This document shows, in pieces, positions 8,677 through 17,318 of a DNA stretch of 64,000 bases. Under the pieces are notes generated by a model. It had not been told where the DNA came from. It saw only the letters and a list, made by a program, of their open reading frames with translations, and searched no databases. How positions within the stretch are numbered: the first letter of the stretch is position 1; each line of letters opens with the position of its first letter. This DNA is from Anaerofustis butyriciformans (GTDB lineage Bacteria > Bacillota > Clostridia > Eubacteriales > Anaerofustaceae): NCBI RefSeq assembly GCF_036289385.1, contig NZ_JAYFFH010000001.1:62001-126000 (forward strand), written 5' to 3'. The translations under genes were made by a program, and so were the position numbers.

Positions 8677-9933
8677 ATGGAAAGTTTCGTTATTGAAGGC
8701 GGAAAAAGATTAAGCGGTGAGATTGATTTACAGGGATGCAAAAATGCTGCTTTACCTATTTTGGCAGCATCGGTTTTAAATAAATCGGAAAGTATTATTC
8801 ATAATGTTCCCGATATAGAAGATGTAAATACTATGATTGAAATGCTTAAGGATTTAGGCTGTTATGTCGAAAAGAAAGGTCATAGTGTAATTGTTAATTC
8901 TAAAGATATAAATAAAGTAAAATTAAATGATAAACTTTTAAGGAAAATGCGCTCTTCTCTTATTTTAATGGGAGCTGTATTGTCTCTTGAAAGGGAATGT
9001 AGTTTTTCTATGCCTGGTGGTTGTGATATAGGACTTAGACCCATAGATTTACATATTAAGGCTTTAAAACAACTTGGGTGTGTTATGATAGAGGAGAATG
9101 GAATAATTACTTTAAAAGGTGAAAAAATTAGAGGAAGAAATATTCAGCTTGATTTTCCAAGTGTCGGCGTAACGGAAAATATTATTCTTGCTTCTGTTTT
9201 GGCAGATGGAGTTACGTCAATAGGAAATCCTGCAAAAGAACCTGAGATAATTGATTTGCAAAATTTCCTAAACAGTATGGGAGCTAGAGTTTACGGTGCA
9301 GGAGGAAATACTGTATATATAGAAGGGGTTAAAAGTTTAAAAAATACCGAATATACAATAATGAGCGACAGAATAGTATGTGGGACTTTTATGTGTCTTG
9401 CAAATATGACCTCTTCAAGTTTCTTTATAAAAAATGCAAAGCTTGATACTATGAAAGCTGTTTATTACAAACTTCTGGAAACAGGTGAAAATTTTAAAAT
9501 TTACAGTGACGGAATTTTGGTAAGAGGCAGTGATAATATTAAGCCTTTGAAATCTCTTATTACTCTTCCTTATCCCGGATTTCCTACTGATATGCAGTCC
9601 CAAATGGGAGCAATGCTATCCATTGCAAAAGGAGTAAGCATAATTAACGAAACGATATTTGAAAACCGATTCAAGTATACTTTGGAACTTATAAGAATGG
9701 GCGCAAAAATGAATGTAAAGGGTAGTACTCTTGTGATTGAAGGTGTAGATAGTCTTTACGGTGCACAGGTATATGCTCCGGATTTAAGGGGCGGAGCGAG
9801 TCTTATTATTGCTGCTTTGGCGGCGGAGGGGAAAAGTATAGTTAGTGATATACATCATATTGAAAGAGGTTATGAAAATATAGATAATATAATAAATTCT
9901 CTTGGAGGAAAAATAAAAAAAATTAAGGTGTAG
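8677..9933 (+). CDS. murA: UDP-GlcNAc 1-carboxyvinyltransferase MurA
   Basis: A 418-residue cytoplasmic enzyme making UDP-GlcNAc-enolpyruvate, the first committed step of peptidoglycan synthesis. The EPT fold's N-terminal motif GCKNAALPILAAS is present, and the catalytic loop MPGGCDIGLRPIDLH puts the reactive cysteine at residue 116, so fosfomycin-type inhibition would be expected from the family. SD GGAGG at 8666-8670 lies 6 bases before the ATG and is inside the inverted repeat described at 8604-8671. divIB starts 3 bases after the stop. Firmicutes often have two MurA paralogues; which one this is cannot be said. Confidence 0.95.
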   Translation: MESFVIEGGKRLSGEIDLQGCKNAALPILAASVLNKSESIIHNVPDIEDVNTMIEMLKDLGCYVEKKGHSVIVNSKDINKVKLNDKLLRKMRSSLILMGAVLSLERECSFSMPGGCDIGLRPIDLHIKALKQLGCVMIEENGIITLKGEKIRGRNIQLDFPSVGVTENIILASVLADGVTSIGNPAKEPEIIDLQNFLNSMGARVYGAGGNTVYIEGVKSLKNTEYTIMSDRIVCGTFMCLANMTSSSFFIKNAKLDTMKAVYYKLLETGENFKIYSDGILVRGSDNIKPLKSLITLPYPGFPTDMQSQMGAMLSIAKGVSIINETIFENRFKYTLELIRMGAKMNVKGSTLVIEGVDSLYGAQVYAPDLRGGASLIIAALAAEGKSIVSDIHHIERGYENIDNIINSLGGKIKKIKV

Positions 9934-9935
9934 TT

Positions 9936-10715
9936 ATGAACAGAAGCTATTATGAAGCTAAAACTTATAGACCAAGAAAAAAAAGAAGAAAAAGAAGAAG
10001 CAGGTTTTTTAATTCTAAATCACTTCTTATTATTTTTGTACTTTTAATTGTTGTAACAGGGGCTATTTTTGTAACTACATCGGATTTATTTAATATAGAA
10101 AGTATTGAAGTTGAAAATAATCAAATTGCTACAAAAGAGGAGATTATTGCAAGAAGCGGTATTTTAGAAGGGGAAAATATATATTCTTTTTCTGCATCAA
10201 AAGCCGAAGAAGCAATTGAGCAAATAACTGTTGTAAAAAAAGCAAATATACATAGGAAATATCCTAATACCATCGTTATAGATATTGAAGAAAAATCTCC
10301 TTTTTTCATTTTGCAACAAAGTAAAACATATTATGATGTAGATGAAGATGGAAAAGTTATATCTTCTTCAAATACTTTAGTGAGGTATGATGTTCCGATT
10401 GTAACCGGTATAGAGGTTAAAGATATTGAAGAAGGAACCAACTTATTTGAAATGGATGATATGAAAATTCAAACACTAAAACAAGTATTTGAATTTTTAA
10501 AAGAAAATGAACTGTTAAAAAATGTTTCTCAATTCTATGTAAATAAAGATGGAGAATACAATTTATATTTTACAAACGGAAGCGTTATTCAATTTGCAAG
10601 TTATACTGCGTTTTCATATCATGAAGATTTTGTAAAATATTTCATACAAAATATGGATATGAAGCAGAAAGTAGAGCTTATTGAAGGAGTAAACCCAATA
10701 TATAGTAAAATATAA
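9936..10715 (+). CDS. divIB: Cell division protein DivIB/FtsQ
   Basis: A 259-residue bitopic protein of the divisome core. A short, very basic cytoplasmic tail (RPRKKRRKRRSR) is followed by one membrane helix at about residues 32-52, then a POTRA domain opening with FNIESIEVENN and containing KKANIHRKYPNTIVIDIEE, then a beta domain. It forms a complex with FtsL and DivIC outside the membrane. It starts 3 bases after murA and is the last gene before the ftsZ promoter region. The name FtsQ applies in Gram-negative bacteria. Confidence 0.88.
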   Translation: MNRSYYEAKTYRPRKKRRKRRSRFFNSKSLLIIFVLLIVVTGAIFVTTSDLFNIESIEVENNQIATKEEIIARSGILEGENIYSFSASKAEEAIEQITVVKKANIHRKYPNTIVIDIEEKSPFFILQQSKTYYDVDEDGKVISSSNTLVRYDVPIVTGIEVKDIEEGTNLFEMDDMKIQTLKQVFEFLKENELLKNVSQFYVNKDGEYNLYFTNGSVIQFASYTAFSYHEDFVKYFIQNMDMKQKVELIEGVNPIYSKI

Positions 10716-10765
10716 AATATGGTGTCAGATATGTAGTAAAAATGATAAAAAAGTATTGCATATAT

Positions 10766-10794
10766 TTAAAAATAATATTAAAATAGAATATAAT
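10766..10794 (+). promoter_or_regulatory. Putative sigma-A promoter of ftsZ
   Basis: TTAAAA at 10766-10771 and consensus TATAAT at 10789-10794, spacer 17, about 28 bases before the ftsZ start. Confidence 0.5.
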
Positions 10795-10822
10795 TAGTTT
10801 ACTATGTTTAGGAGGAGTTATT

Positions 10823-11938
10823 ATGCCATACGAAATGGAAGATATACATATGGGTAATTTTGCTGATATAAGAGTAATCGGCGTTGGCGGAGGTGGAAAC
10901 AACGCTGTAAATAGAATGATAGAAGGAGGACTTCAAGGCGTAAGATTTGTTGCTGTTAATACTGATGCACAAGCTTTGAGTGAATCTTTAAGTGAAAATA
11001 AAGTTCAAATCGGAGAAAGAACAACAGGTGGACTTGGTGCAGGAGCTAACCCACAAGTTGGACAAGAATCTGCAGAAGAAAGCACAGATGATTTAAAGAA
11101 AATTGTAGAAGGAGCAGACCTTTTATTCATCACAGCAGGAATGGGTGGTGGTACAGGTACAGGAGCAAGCCATGTAATTGCAAAAATTGCAAAAGACCTT
11201 GGTATTTTAACTATTGCTGTTGTAACAAGACCATTTGCATTTGAAGGAAAAGTTAGAGCTTCAAATTCTGATTTGGGTATAAGACTATTAAGAGAACATG
11301 TTGATGCATTAGTTGTTATTCCAAATGAAAAATTACTTACACTTGCAGATAAAAATACAACATTTAAAGATGCTTTAAAATTAGCTGATGATGTATTATC
11401 ACAAGGGGTTAGAGGTATCTGTGACTTAATCGGTATTACAGGTATCGTAAACTTAGACTTCTCTGATGTTAAGACAATCATGAAAGATGCCGGAATGGCT
11501 CATATGGGTGTTGGTTATGGTACAGGTGAAGATAAAGCTGTAGAAGCTGTTACTGAAGCTGTTAAATCTCCTCTATTAGAAACAAGTATTAAAGGTGCAA
11601 CGGGCGTTATCATTAATATTACTGGTGGGGAAGACTTATCATTATTCGAAATTAACAAAGCTGCTGAAATAGCGAGAGAAGAAGCTGACCCTGATGCTAA
11701 CGTAATCTTTGGTGCAGCTATTGACCCAAGCTTAGAAGATAGTGTTAAAATTACAATTATTGCAACAGGTTTTAACATGAAAGCAAAAAATGGACAACTT
11801 GTTGATATAGTTGAAGAAGATACAGAAGATGATAAAGAACAACCTGTTAAAAAGAAAGAAAGTAAGAATGACTGGGGCGATATTCCAGATTTCTTAAAGG
11901 ATTCTTTATCAAGAAGAGATAGAAATGATTTTGAATAG
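10823..11938 (+). CDS. ftsZ: Cell division GTPase FtsZ
   Basis: A 371-residue tubulin homologue that forms the Z-ring. The nucleotide-binding N-terminal part has GVGGGGNNAVNRM and the tubulin signature GGGTGTGASHVIAK near residue 115. The T7 loop with the catalytic aspartates is NLDFSDVKTIM near 215. After a short charged linker (EEDTEDDKEQPVKKKE) comes the conserved C-terminal peptide DIPDFLKD, which in the family binds FtsA, SepF or ZapA. SD AGGAGGAG lies at 10810-10817. No ftsA precedes it, as in many Clostridia. A strong terminator follows. Confidence 0.98.
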   Translation: MPYEMEDIHMGNFADIRVIGVGGGGNNAVNRMIEGGLQGVRFVAVNTDAQALSESLSENKVQIGERTTGGLGAGANPQVGQESAEESTDDLKKIVEGADLLFITAGMGGGTGTGASHVIAKIAKDLGILTIAVVTRPFAFEGKVRASNSDLGIRLLREHVDALVVIPNEKLLTLADKNTTFKDALKLADDVLSQGVRGICDLIGITGIVNLDFSDVKTIMKDAGMAHMGVGYGTGEDKAVEAVTEAVKSPLLETSIKGATGVIINITGGEDLSLFEINKAAEIAREEADPDANVIFGAAIDPSLEDSVKITIIATGFNMKAKNGQLVDIVEEDTEDDKEQPVKKKESKNDWGDIPDFLKDSLSRRDRNDFE

Positions 11939-11947
11939 AAAAAAATG

Positions 11948-11972
11948 AAGACCGCATGTGCGGTCTTTTTTA
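11948..11972 (+). terminator. Terminator of ftsZ
   Basis: GC-rich stem AAGACCGC / GCGGTCTT with loop ATGT and a following T run (11965-11971). It ends the division cluster. Confidence 0.9.
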
Positions 11973-12020
11973 TTAAAGAAAGAACCTGTGAAAAACTATT
12001 TTAAATAAAAAAGGAAAATA

Positions 12021-12047
12021 AAAAACACATCAAGCTGATGTGTTTTA
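12021..12047 (-). terminator. Terminator of the PspC gene pair
   Basis: Perfect 11-bp inverted repeat AAAACACATCA / TGATGTGTTTT (12022-12032 and 12036-12046) with 3-base spacer. It overlaps the stop codon of the leftward gene ending at 12045. On the minus strand a T run follows the stem. Confidence 0.75.
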
Positions 12048-12266
12048 TCTTATTTCATAATCGTCATATCCCAAAGTGTCTTTTTCCGGCATAACCCATG
12101 AAAGAACAAAATATAAAATTACAAATGGTATTGTCATTGTTAGTAAGGTAAGCACAACATATATTGTTCTAAGTATTGTAACATCAATGTTAAAATATTC
12201 GCTAAATCCTTTTAATACACCACAAAATTTTGCTCCGTATCTTGTTTTATATAATTTCTTTTTCAT
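12045..12266 (-). CDS. PspC-domain small membrane protein
   Basis: A 73-residue protein almost entirely composed of one PspC domain: basic N-terminus (KKKLYKTRYGAKFCGVLKGFSEYF), then a hydrophobic stretch at about residues 33-60 and a short acidic tail. The family name comes from phage-shock protein C, a membrane partner in envelope-stress signalling, but in Firmicutes such small proteins are mostly uncharacterised. It is the second of two leftward paralogues 14 bases apart, probably cotranscribed from a promoter at 12557-12585. Confidence 0.85.
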   Translation of the reverse strand: MKKKLYKTRYGAKFCGVLKGFSEYFNIDVTILRTIYVVLTLLTMTIPFVILYFVLSWVMPEKDTLGYDDYEIR

Positions 12267-12280
12267 TGTTTCCTCATTTA

Positions 12281-12505
12281 TTAATTTATATCATAATTTG
12301 AATATTCAATCTTTTCTTCACCTGGAATAATAAAAGCTAAAATGATATATAACATTATTGATGGTATACCATAAAAAATTAAACATGAAAGTATAAATAT
12401 AAAACGTAAGATTATTGTATCAATCCCTATATATTCACAAATTCCGTTTAATACGCCGAAAAACATTGAACCATGTTTCTTCTTATAAAGTTTTTTACTC
12501 CGCAT
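12281..12505 (-). CDS. PspC-domain small membrane protein, paralogue
   Basis: A 74-residue PspC-domain protein with the same layout as its downstream neighbour: basic start (RSKKLYKKKHGSMFFGVLNGICEYIGID), a hydrophobic central helix region, and an acidic end (EEKIEYSNYDIN). The two share a clear residue pattern (GVL-x-G-x-x-EY-x-x-I-D) but differ at many positions, so the duplication is not recent. An AAAGG SD lies upstream. First gene of the pair. Confidence 0.85.
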   Translation of the reverse strand: MRSKKLYKKKHGSMFFGVLNGICEYIGIDTIILRFIFILSCLIFYGIPSIMLYIILAFIIPGEEKIEYSNYDIN

Positions 12506-12556
12506 ATAATACCTTTTCTTTCTTAATATTAAATTGATTTAAATTATTCGCAAAAT

Positions 12557-12585
12557 ATTATATCATTAAATTTTATTTTTAGCAA
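12557..12585 (-). promoter_or_regulatory. Putative sigma-A promoter of the PspC pair
   Basis: On the minus strand TTGCTA (12585-12580) and consensus TATAAT (12562-12557), spacer 17, about 50 bases before the start at 12505. Confidence 0.6.
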
Positions 12586-12635
12586 GAAAAATTATATATA
12601 TGAAAATAATCATATATATTTTACATTATATTTTA

Positions 12636-12664
12636 TTGAAAAAAAGATGTTTGGGTAATATAAT
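12636..12664 (+). promoter_or_regulatory. Putative sigma-A promoter of the PHP hydrolase
   Basis: TTGAAA at 12636-12641 (5 of 6) and consensus TATAAT at 12659-12664, spacer 17, 35 bases before the GTG start. Confidence 0.65.
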
Positions 12665-12699
12665 TAAAATATATATAAAAGAAAGTTAGGTGATTTAAA

Positions 12700-13461
12700 G
12701 TGAATATTGTAGCAGATTTACACACACATACAAACGTATCTCATCATGCATATTCTACAATTATTGAAATGTGCAAAGGGGCAAAAAAAGCAGGACATAT
12801 TGCCATAGGCAATACCGATCATGGCCCTGCAATGGAAGATGGAGCTCATCAATGGCATTTTCAATCTCTTCAAATGTTTATTCCAAGAATTCTTGAAGGT
12901 GTATATGTTTTAAGAGGTGCTGAAGCAAATATACTTCAACCTGACGGAAGACTTGATATTCCAGATCATGTGCTTGATACTTTGGATTATGTAGTTGCAT
13001 CAATTCATAATGAAACTTTCCTTGAAAGAGATCCTGACAGAATTACCGAAATAATGCTTAAAGTACTTGAAAATCCAAGAGTAGATATTTTGGGGCATTT
13101 AGGTTCTCCTGCGTTCAAATTCGACTATGAAAAAGTTATTTCTAAATGTAATGAATATGACAAAGTTGTCGAAGTAAACAATAACTCTTTTTATGCAAGA
13201 AAGGGAAGCAAAGAAAATTGCCTTGAAATAGCCAAGTTATGTAAAAAATATGAAGTGCCTATTTCTGTTAACTCAGATGCTCATTTCTGTCTTGGAGTAG
13301 GTAAGATAGACAGAGCAAAAGGAATAATAGAAGCAGCGGGATTCCCTGAAGAGCTTATCATAAATGCAAGTGCAGAGAATTTACAAAATTATTTTATGAG
13401 AAAAAAAGGTCTTGATATTTTGGGAGAAATCCAAAAAGGCGAAAATAATACTTTAGAATAA
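12700..13461 (+). CDS. PHP-domain metal-dependent phosphatase (YcdX family)
   Basis: A 253-residue cytoplasmic protein of the polymerase-and-histidinol-phosphatase (PHP) fold, YcdX branch. Metal ligands are recognisable: DLHTHTNVSHHAYS at the N-terminus, GNTDHGPAME near residue 40, GAEANIL near 72, ASIHNE near 107, LGHLG near 133, and NSDAH near 193. The fold binds a tri-zinc centre and hydrolyses phosphate esters; the substrate here is unknown. The start is GTG, preceded by AGGTGA at 12688-12693. It forms a single-gene unit with its own promoter and terminator. Confidence 0.85.
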   Translation: MNIVADLHTHTNVSHHAYSTIIEMCKGAKKAGHIAIGNTDHGPAMEDGAHQWHFQSLQMFIPRILEGVYVLRGAEANILQPDGRLDIPDHVLDTLDYVVASIHNETFLERDPDRITEIMLKVLENPRVDILGHLGSPAFKFDYEKVISKCNEYDKVVEVNNNSFYARKGSKENCLEIAKLCKKYEVPISVNSDAHFCLGVGKIDRAKGIIEAAGFPEELIINASAENLQNYFMRKKGLDILGEIQKGENNTLE

Positions 13462-13488
13462 AAAAGAAGCTTATGCTTCTTTTTTTTA
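13461..13488. terminator. Bidirectional terminator between convergent genes
   Basis: Stem AAAAAGAAGC / GCTTCTTTTT with loop TTAT; T runs on both strands, serving the PHP gene and the leftward gene ending at 13486. Confidence 0.85.
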
Positions 13489-13899
13489 TTTTTTCAAACT
13501 GTCAGGAACAGCTTCTGTTTTTAAATATAAACTTCCCAGTGTATCGTGGGTTATTGTTATTCCGTTTTCTTCTTTTGTTACTGCATAAGTTAACACATCT
13601 TTCTCATTTTGTTTTATTACCAAAAGCAGTTGTTTGTCTTCTTCTTTAATTTCATATTTAAAATCACTCTTAACATCTTCAAAGATTATGTTTCCCGTAT
13701 AATCACTGTTAAAAACATAATAGAAGTTTAAATTTGAATAATCGATTTCTTTTTTGTCTACATTCACTTTTTCAAGTTTATATTCTCCTGTTATATCTAC
13801 CGGTTTATTATTTTTCATACCTGACATTATCCCAAAAATTGCAAGAATTATAACAAGTAGTATCGTAACGGATATGAATATGATATTTTTTCTATTCAT
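13486..13899 (-). CDS. Exported or membrane-anchored hypothetical protein
   Basis: A 137-residue protein of unknown function. One hydrophobic segment at residues 5-26 with basic residues before it acts as a signal or anchor; there is no lipobox cysteine. The remaining part is predicted outside the cell and is beta-rich, beginning DITGEYKLEKVNVDKKEI, a pattern that resembles small lipocalin-like or DUF5640-type domains, but this is only a loose likeness. SD AGGTTTTG-like sequence (GGAGG on the minus strand at about 13905-13909) precedes the ATG. Monocistronic. Confidence 0.65.
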   Translation of the reverse strand: MNRKNIIFISVTILLVIILAIFGIMSGMKNNKPVDITGEYKLEKVNVDKKEIDYSNLNFYYVFNSDYTGNIIFEDVKSDFKYEIKEEDKQLLLVIKQNEKDVLTYAVTKEENGITITHDTLGSLYLKTEAVPDSLKK

Positions 13900-14108
13900 G
13901 CAAAACCTCCATAATTTATATATTAAAATATATGGTTAAAAGTTTTTATATATGCATTTATTTTAAGCAATAGTATATAAATTATTTATGGGATAAAACC
14001 ATATGTTAAAATAATAATTAAGTTTTTATATTAATCAAATTTTATACATATATTAGTTTCATAAAGCTTATTTAATATATAATTTAAGCAGAAATTATTA
14101 CATTTTAG

Positions 14109-14138
14109 TTGACTTAAGTGCCATAAATTAACTATAAT
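14109..14138 (+). promoter_or_regulatory. Putative sigma-A promoter of leuS
   Basis: TTGACT at 14109-14114 (5 of 6) and TATAAT at 14133-14138, spacer 18. The start would be about 40 bases before leuS, which leaves no room for a T-box leader. Upstream bases 13900-14108 are AT-rich and show nothing else. Confidence 0.65.
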
Positions 14139-14185
14139 AAAAATGTTAATGTTAAATCGAAATAGTTATAAATAAGGAGAAATAA

Positions 14186-16591
14186 ATGGACAATTATAAC
14201 TTTAAAGAAATAGAAAAAAAATGGCAAGATATTTGGGATAAAGAACAATGTTTCCATGCAGTAACAGGACTTGACAAACCTAAATATTATGCTTTGGTTG
14301 AATTCCCTTATCCATCAGGACAAGGTCTTCACGTAGGTCATCCAAGACCATACACTGCTCTTGATATAGTTTCAAGAAAAAAGAGAATGCAAGGATATAA
14401 CGTACTTTTCCCAATGGGATTTGACGCATTTGGTCTTCCAACAGAAAACTATGCAATCAAAACAGGTGTTCATCCTGCAATTGTTACAAAAAACAATATT
14501 GCTAACTTCAAAAGACAACTAAAATCTCTTGGTTACTCTTTTGACTGGCAAAGGGAAATTGATACAACAGATCCAAAATATTATAAATGGACACAATGGA
14601 TTTTCTTACAATTATTTAAAAAAGGACTTGCTTATAAGAAAGAATTCCCAATAAACTTCTGTACAAGCTGTAAAGTTGGTCTTGCAAATGAAGAAGTCGT
14701 AAACGGCGTTTGTGAAAGATGTGGGGGAGAAGTTGTAAGAAAAGTTAAAAATCAATGGATGCTTAAAATTACTGAATATGCAGACAGACTTATTGACGAT
14801 TTAGATGATCTTGACTTTATTGATAGAGTAAAATCAAGTCAAAAGAACTGGATTGGCAGAAGTTATGGTGCTGAAATTAATTTTGAAATTAAAGATAGCG
14901 ATGAAAAATTAACTGTATATACAACAAGACCTGATACAATTTACGGTGCAACATATATGGTTATATCTCCTGAACATCCTGTAATCGAAACATTAAAAGA
15001 TAAAATAACAAATTATGATAAAGTAGTTGAATATAAAGAAGAAGCTGCTAAGAAATCTGATTTTGAAAGAACAGAACTTAATAAAGAAAAAACAGGTGTA
15101 AAACTTGAAGGCGTAAGTGCTATAAATCCTATTACTGGAAAAGAAATAAGCGTTTTTGCTTCTGATTATGTACTTATGACATACGGAACAGGTGCAATTA
15201 TGGCTGTACCTGCTCATGATACAAGAGACTATGAATTTGCAAAAGTATTTGATTTACCTATCGTTGAAGTTGTAAGCGGCGGAGATATTGAAAAAGAAGC
15301 TTACACAGGAGACGGTAAACTTGTAAATTCTCCATTGATTGATGGTTTAGATATTAAAGAAGCAAAAGAAAAAATGACACAAATCGTTGAAGAAAGAGGA
15401 ATCGGAAGAAGAAAAACTAACTTCAAACTTCGTGACTGGGTATTCTCTCGTCAAAGATATTGGGGAGAACCTATTCCAATTATAAACTGTCCTCACTGTG
15501 GATTCGTTCCGCTTGATGAAAGCGAACTTCCTCTTACACTTCCAGATGTAAAAGATTATAAACCAACTGATGACGGTGAGAGTCCACTTAAAAATATGCC
15601 TGAGTGGTATAAGGTTAAATGTCCTAAATGTGGTGCTGATGCTGAAAGAGAAACTGACACAATGCCTCAATGGGCCGGTTCAAGCTGGTATTATTTAAGA
15701 TATACAGATCCTGATAATGATGAAGCTCTTGCAAGCGAAGAAGCTATTAAATACTGGATGAATGTAGATTGGTATAATGGTGGTATGGAACATACTACAC
15801 TTCACTTGTTATATTCTCGTTTCTGGCATAAATTCTTATATGATATTGGAGTTGTAAATACAAAAGAACCTTATCAAAAGAGAACAAGTCATGGTATGAT
15901 TTTAGGTGAAAACCATGAAAAGATGTCTAAATCAAAAGGTAATGTAGTTAATCCTGATGAAGTTGTAGACGAATTCGGTGCTGATACTTTAAGAACATAT
16001 GAAATGTTTATAGGGGACTTTGAAAAAGTTGCTCCATGGAGTGAAAACGGAGTTAAAGGTTGTAAGAGATTCTTAGACAGAGTTGCCAAAATGGAAGATT
16101 TAGTGGTTGACGGAGAAGAATATTCTAAAGAACTTACTACTTTAATGCATCAAACAATTAAGAAAGTAAGTGAAGATTATGAAACTCTTAAATTTAACAC
16201 TGCAATAGCTCAACTTATGAAATTAACAAATGAAGTTTATGACAAAGGAAAAATAAATAAAGCAGAATTTAGAACATTCCTTATTTTGCTTAACCCTGTT
16301 GCTCCTCATCTAACAGAAGAATTATGGCAAAGAGCAGGATTTGAAGGATACTTACATCAAGCTTCTTGGCCTGAATATGATGAAGAAAAAACAATTGCCG
16401 ATGAAATTGAAATTCCAATTCAAGTTAATGGTAAATTCAAAGGTAAAGTAGTTGTAGACAGAAATGCTTCTGAAGAAGAAGTTAAAGAAACAGTACATGC
16501 TCAAAAAGCTGTACAAAATATTCCTGAAGGTAAGAAAATCGTTAAGGAAATTTATGTAAAAGGTAGAATTTACAATATTGTTATAAAATAA
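14186..16591 (+). CDS. leuS: Leucyl-tRNA synthetase
   Basis: An 801-residue class Ia synthetase charging tRNA-Leu. The HIGH-type motif is HVGH in PYPSGQGLHVGHPRPYT (near residue 50). A zinc-binding cysteine cluster CTSCKVGLANEEVV follows near 160, the CP1 editing domain has TTRPDTIYGATY near 250, a second zinc-type CPHC/CPKC region lies near 440-490, and KMSKS lies near 575 (HEKMSKSKGNVVNPDE). The C-terminal anticodon-binding and extension domains are complete. SD AAGGAG at 14173-14178. It has its own promoter and terminator. Confidence 0.98.
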   Translation: MDNYNFKEIEKKWQDIWDKEQCFHAVTGLDKPKYYALVEFPYPSGQGLHVGHPRPYTALDIVSRKKRMQGYNVLFPMGFDAFGLPTENYAIKTGVHPAIVTKNNIANFKRQLKSLGYSFDWQREIDTTDPKYYKWTQWIFLQLFKKGLAYKKEFPINFCTSCKVGLANEEVVNGVCERCGGEVVRKVKNQWMLKITEYADRLIDDLDDLDFIDRVKSSQKNWIGRSYGAEINFEIKDSDEKLTVYTTRPDTIYGATYMVISPEHPVIETLKDKITNYDKVVEYKEEAAKKSDFERTELNKEKTGVKLEGVSAINPITGKEISVFASDYVLMTYGTGAIMAVPAHDTRDYEFAKVFDLPIVEVVSGGDIEKEAYTGDGKLVNSPLIDGLDIKEAKEKMTQIVEERGIGRRKTNFKLRDWVFSRQRYWGEPIPIINCPHCGFVPLDESELPLTLPDVKDYKPTDDGESPLKNMPEWYKVKCPKCGADAERETDTMPQWAGSSWYYLRYTDPDNDEALASEEAIKYWMNVDWYNGGMEHTTLHLLYSRFWHKFLYDIGVVNTKEPYQKRTSHGMILGENHEKMSKSKGNVVNPDEVVDEFGADTLRTYEMFIGDFEKVAPWSENGVKGCKRFLDRVAKMEDLVVDGEEYSKELTTLMHQTIKKVSEDYETLKFNTAIAQLMKLTNEVYDKGKINKAEFRTFLILLNPVAPHLTEELWQRAGFEGYLHQASWPEYDEEKTIADEIEIPIQVNGKFKGKVVVDRNASEEEVKETVHAQKAVQNIPEGKKIVKEIYVKGRIYNIVIK

Positions 16592-16594
16592 ATT

Positions 16595-16626
16595 AAAAGG
16601 TTGTGGTTTTAATCACAACCTTTTTT
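16595..16626 (+). terminator. Terminator of leuS
   Basis: Stem AAAAGGTTGTG / CACAACCTTTT with an 8-base loop and a following T run. Confidence 0.9.
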
Positions 16627-16631
16627 ATATG

Positions 16632-16667
16632 AAAAGAGAGTCTTACAAAAATGTAAGACTCTCTTTT
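16632..16667. terminator. Second long hairpin after leuS
   Basis: Perfect 16-bp inverted repeat, AAAAGAGAGTCTTACA (16632-16647) and its complement (16652-16667), loop AAAA. It lies 5 bases after the leuS terminator and about 115 bases past the stop of the leftward DUF2752 gene, so it may serve that gene or be a back-up. Bases 16668-16780 show nothing else. Confidence 0.65.
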
Positions 16668-16780
16668 ATTCCCTATTTGAAAAGTATGTAATAAAATTTT
16701 TTATTATTATATCACAATATTTTCTTATAAACATCAAAAAAACATAAAGTTAATTAATTCTTAATATTTGTAATATTTTA

Positions 16781-17137
16781 TTAAGGAATATAAAAAAATA
16801 TCATTCTTATAATATATATAGCAATATATAAAATAGCAATAAAAGAAAGAATGCAAGTTCTGGTTTTTCTATTCATTTTAAAAAAATACTTTTCGTTAGA
16901 AGTAATAAGCAAAATTAAAAAAGGAATAGACAATATAAACAGAGGATGATAATAAAATGCTTGTTTTATATTACCATTCAAAAAAGAAATTAACGCTCTT
17001 GTTGTCCCGCAAAAAGGGCAAGGTAGTCCTAGAATATATCGTATAGGACAGTTTATTTTTGTTATATTTATAATAAAAGCGTATAAGGCTATTACTGTTA
17101 AAATTAAAATGTATTTTTTGATATTTTTCTTTTTCAT
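16781..17137 (-). CDS. DUF2752-family membrane protein
   Basis: A 118-residue protein with three hydrophobic helices (about residues 9-27, 60-80 and 93-117). The family's hallmark is seen between the first two: CPIRYILGLPCPFCGTTRA, i.e. a cysteine-rich loop CP-x-CG-x-TRA. Function of DUF2752 proteins is not established. It is transcribed alone from a promoter at 17174-17202. Confidence 0.85.
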   Translation of the reverse strand: MKKKNIKKYILILTVIALYAFIINITKINCPIRYILGLPCPFCGTTRALISFLNGNIKQAFYYHPLFILSIPFLILLITSNEKYFFKMNRKTRTCILSFIAILYIAIYIIRMIFFYIP

Positions 17138-17173
17138 AGATAATATAATCTAATATACTTTCTTTTTTATTTT

Positions 17174-17202
17174 AATATAATATAAAAAATTTTTTTAGTC
17201 AA
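17174..17202 (-). promoter_or_regulatory. Putative sigma-A promoter of the DUF2752 gene
   Basis: On the minus strand TTGACT (17202-17197) and TATATT (17179-17174), spacer 17, about 40 bases before the start at 17137. Confidence 0.6.
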
Positions 17203-17239
17203 ACTATCCTTTTCCATTTCTTAAGAAAAACTAAATAAT

Positions 17240-17266
17240 AAAGGTTTTTATTGACATAAAACCTTT
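17240..17266 (+). promoter_or_regulatory. Inverted repeat over the -35 box of the TM2 gene
   Basis: AAAGGTTTT (17240-17248) and AAAACCTTT (17258-17266), 9 bp each and perfect, spaced by 9 bases that contain the TTGACA -35 box. A dyad centred on the -35 suggests an operator; a chance hairpin is the alternative. Confidence 0.45.
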
Positions 17267-17280
17267 AACCATTATATACT
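17251..17280 (+). promoter_or_regulatory. Putative sigma-A promoter of the TM2 gene
   Basis: Consensus TTGACA at 17251-17256 and TATACT at 17275-17280, spacer 18, about 39 bases before the start codon. Confidence 0.65.
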
Positions 17281-17318
17281 TAAATTAGGATATACAGGTA
17301 GAATGAGAGGAGAAAATT

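Noticed and set aside
11005..11481. Long antisense frames inside ftsZ and other core genes
   Set aside because: They mirror the codon pattern of the sense gene and lack SD or promoter; shadows of real genes.
13900..14185. T-box riboswitch before leuS
   Set aside because: No AGGGTGG-type T-box sequence and no terminator; a consensus-like promoter lies about 40 bases before the start.
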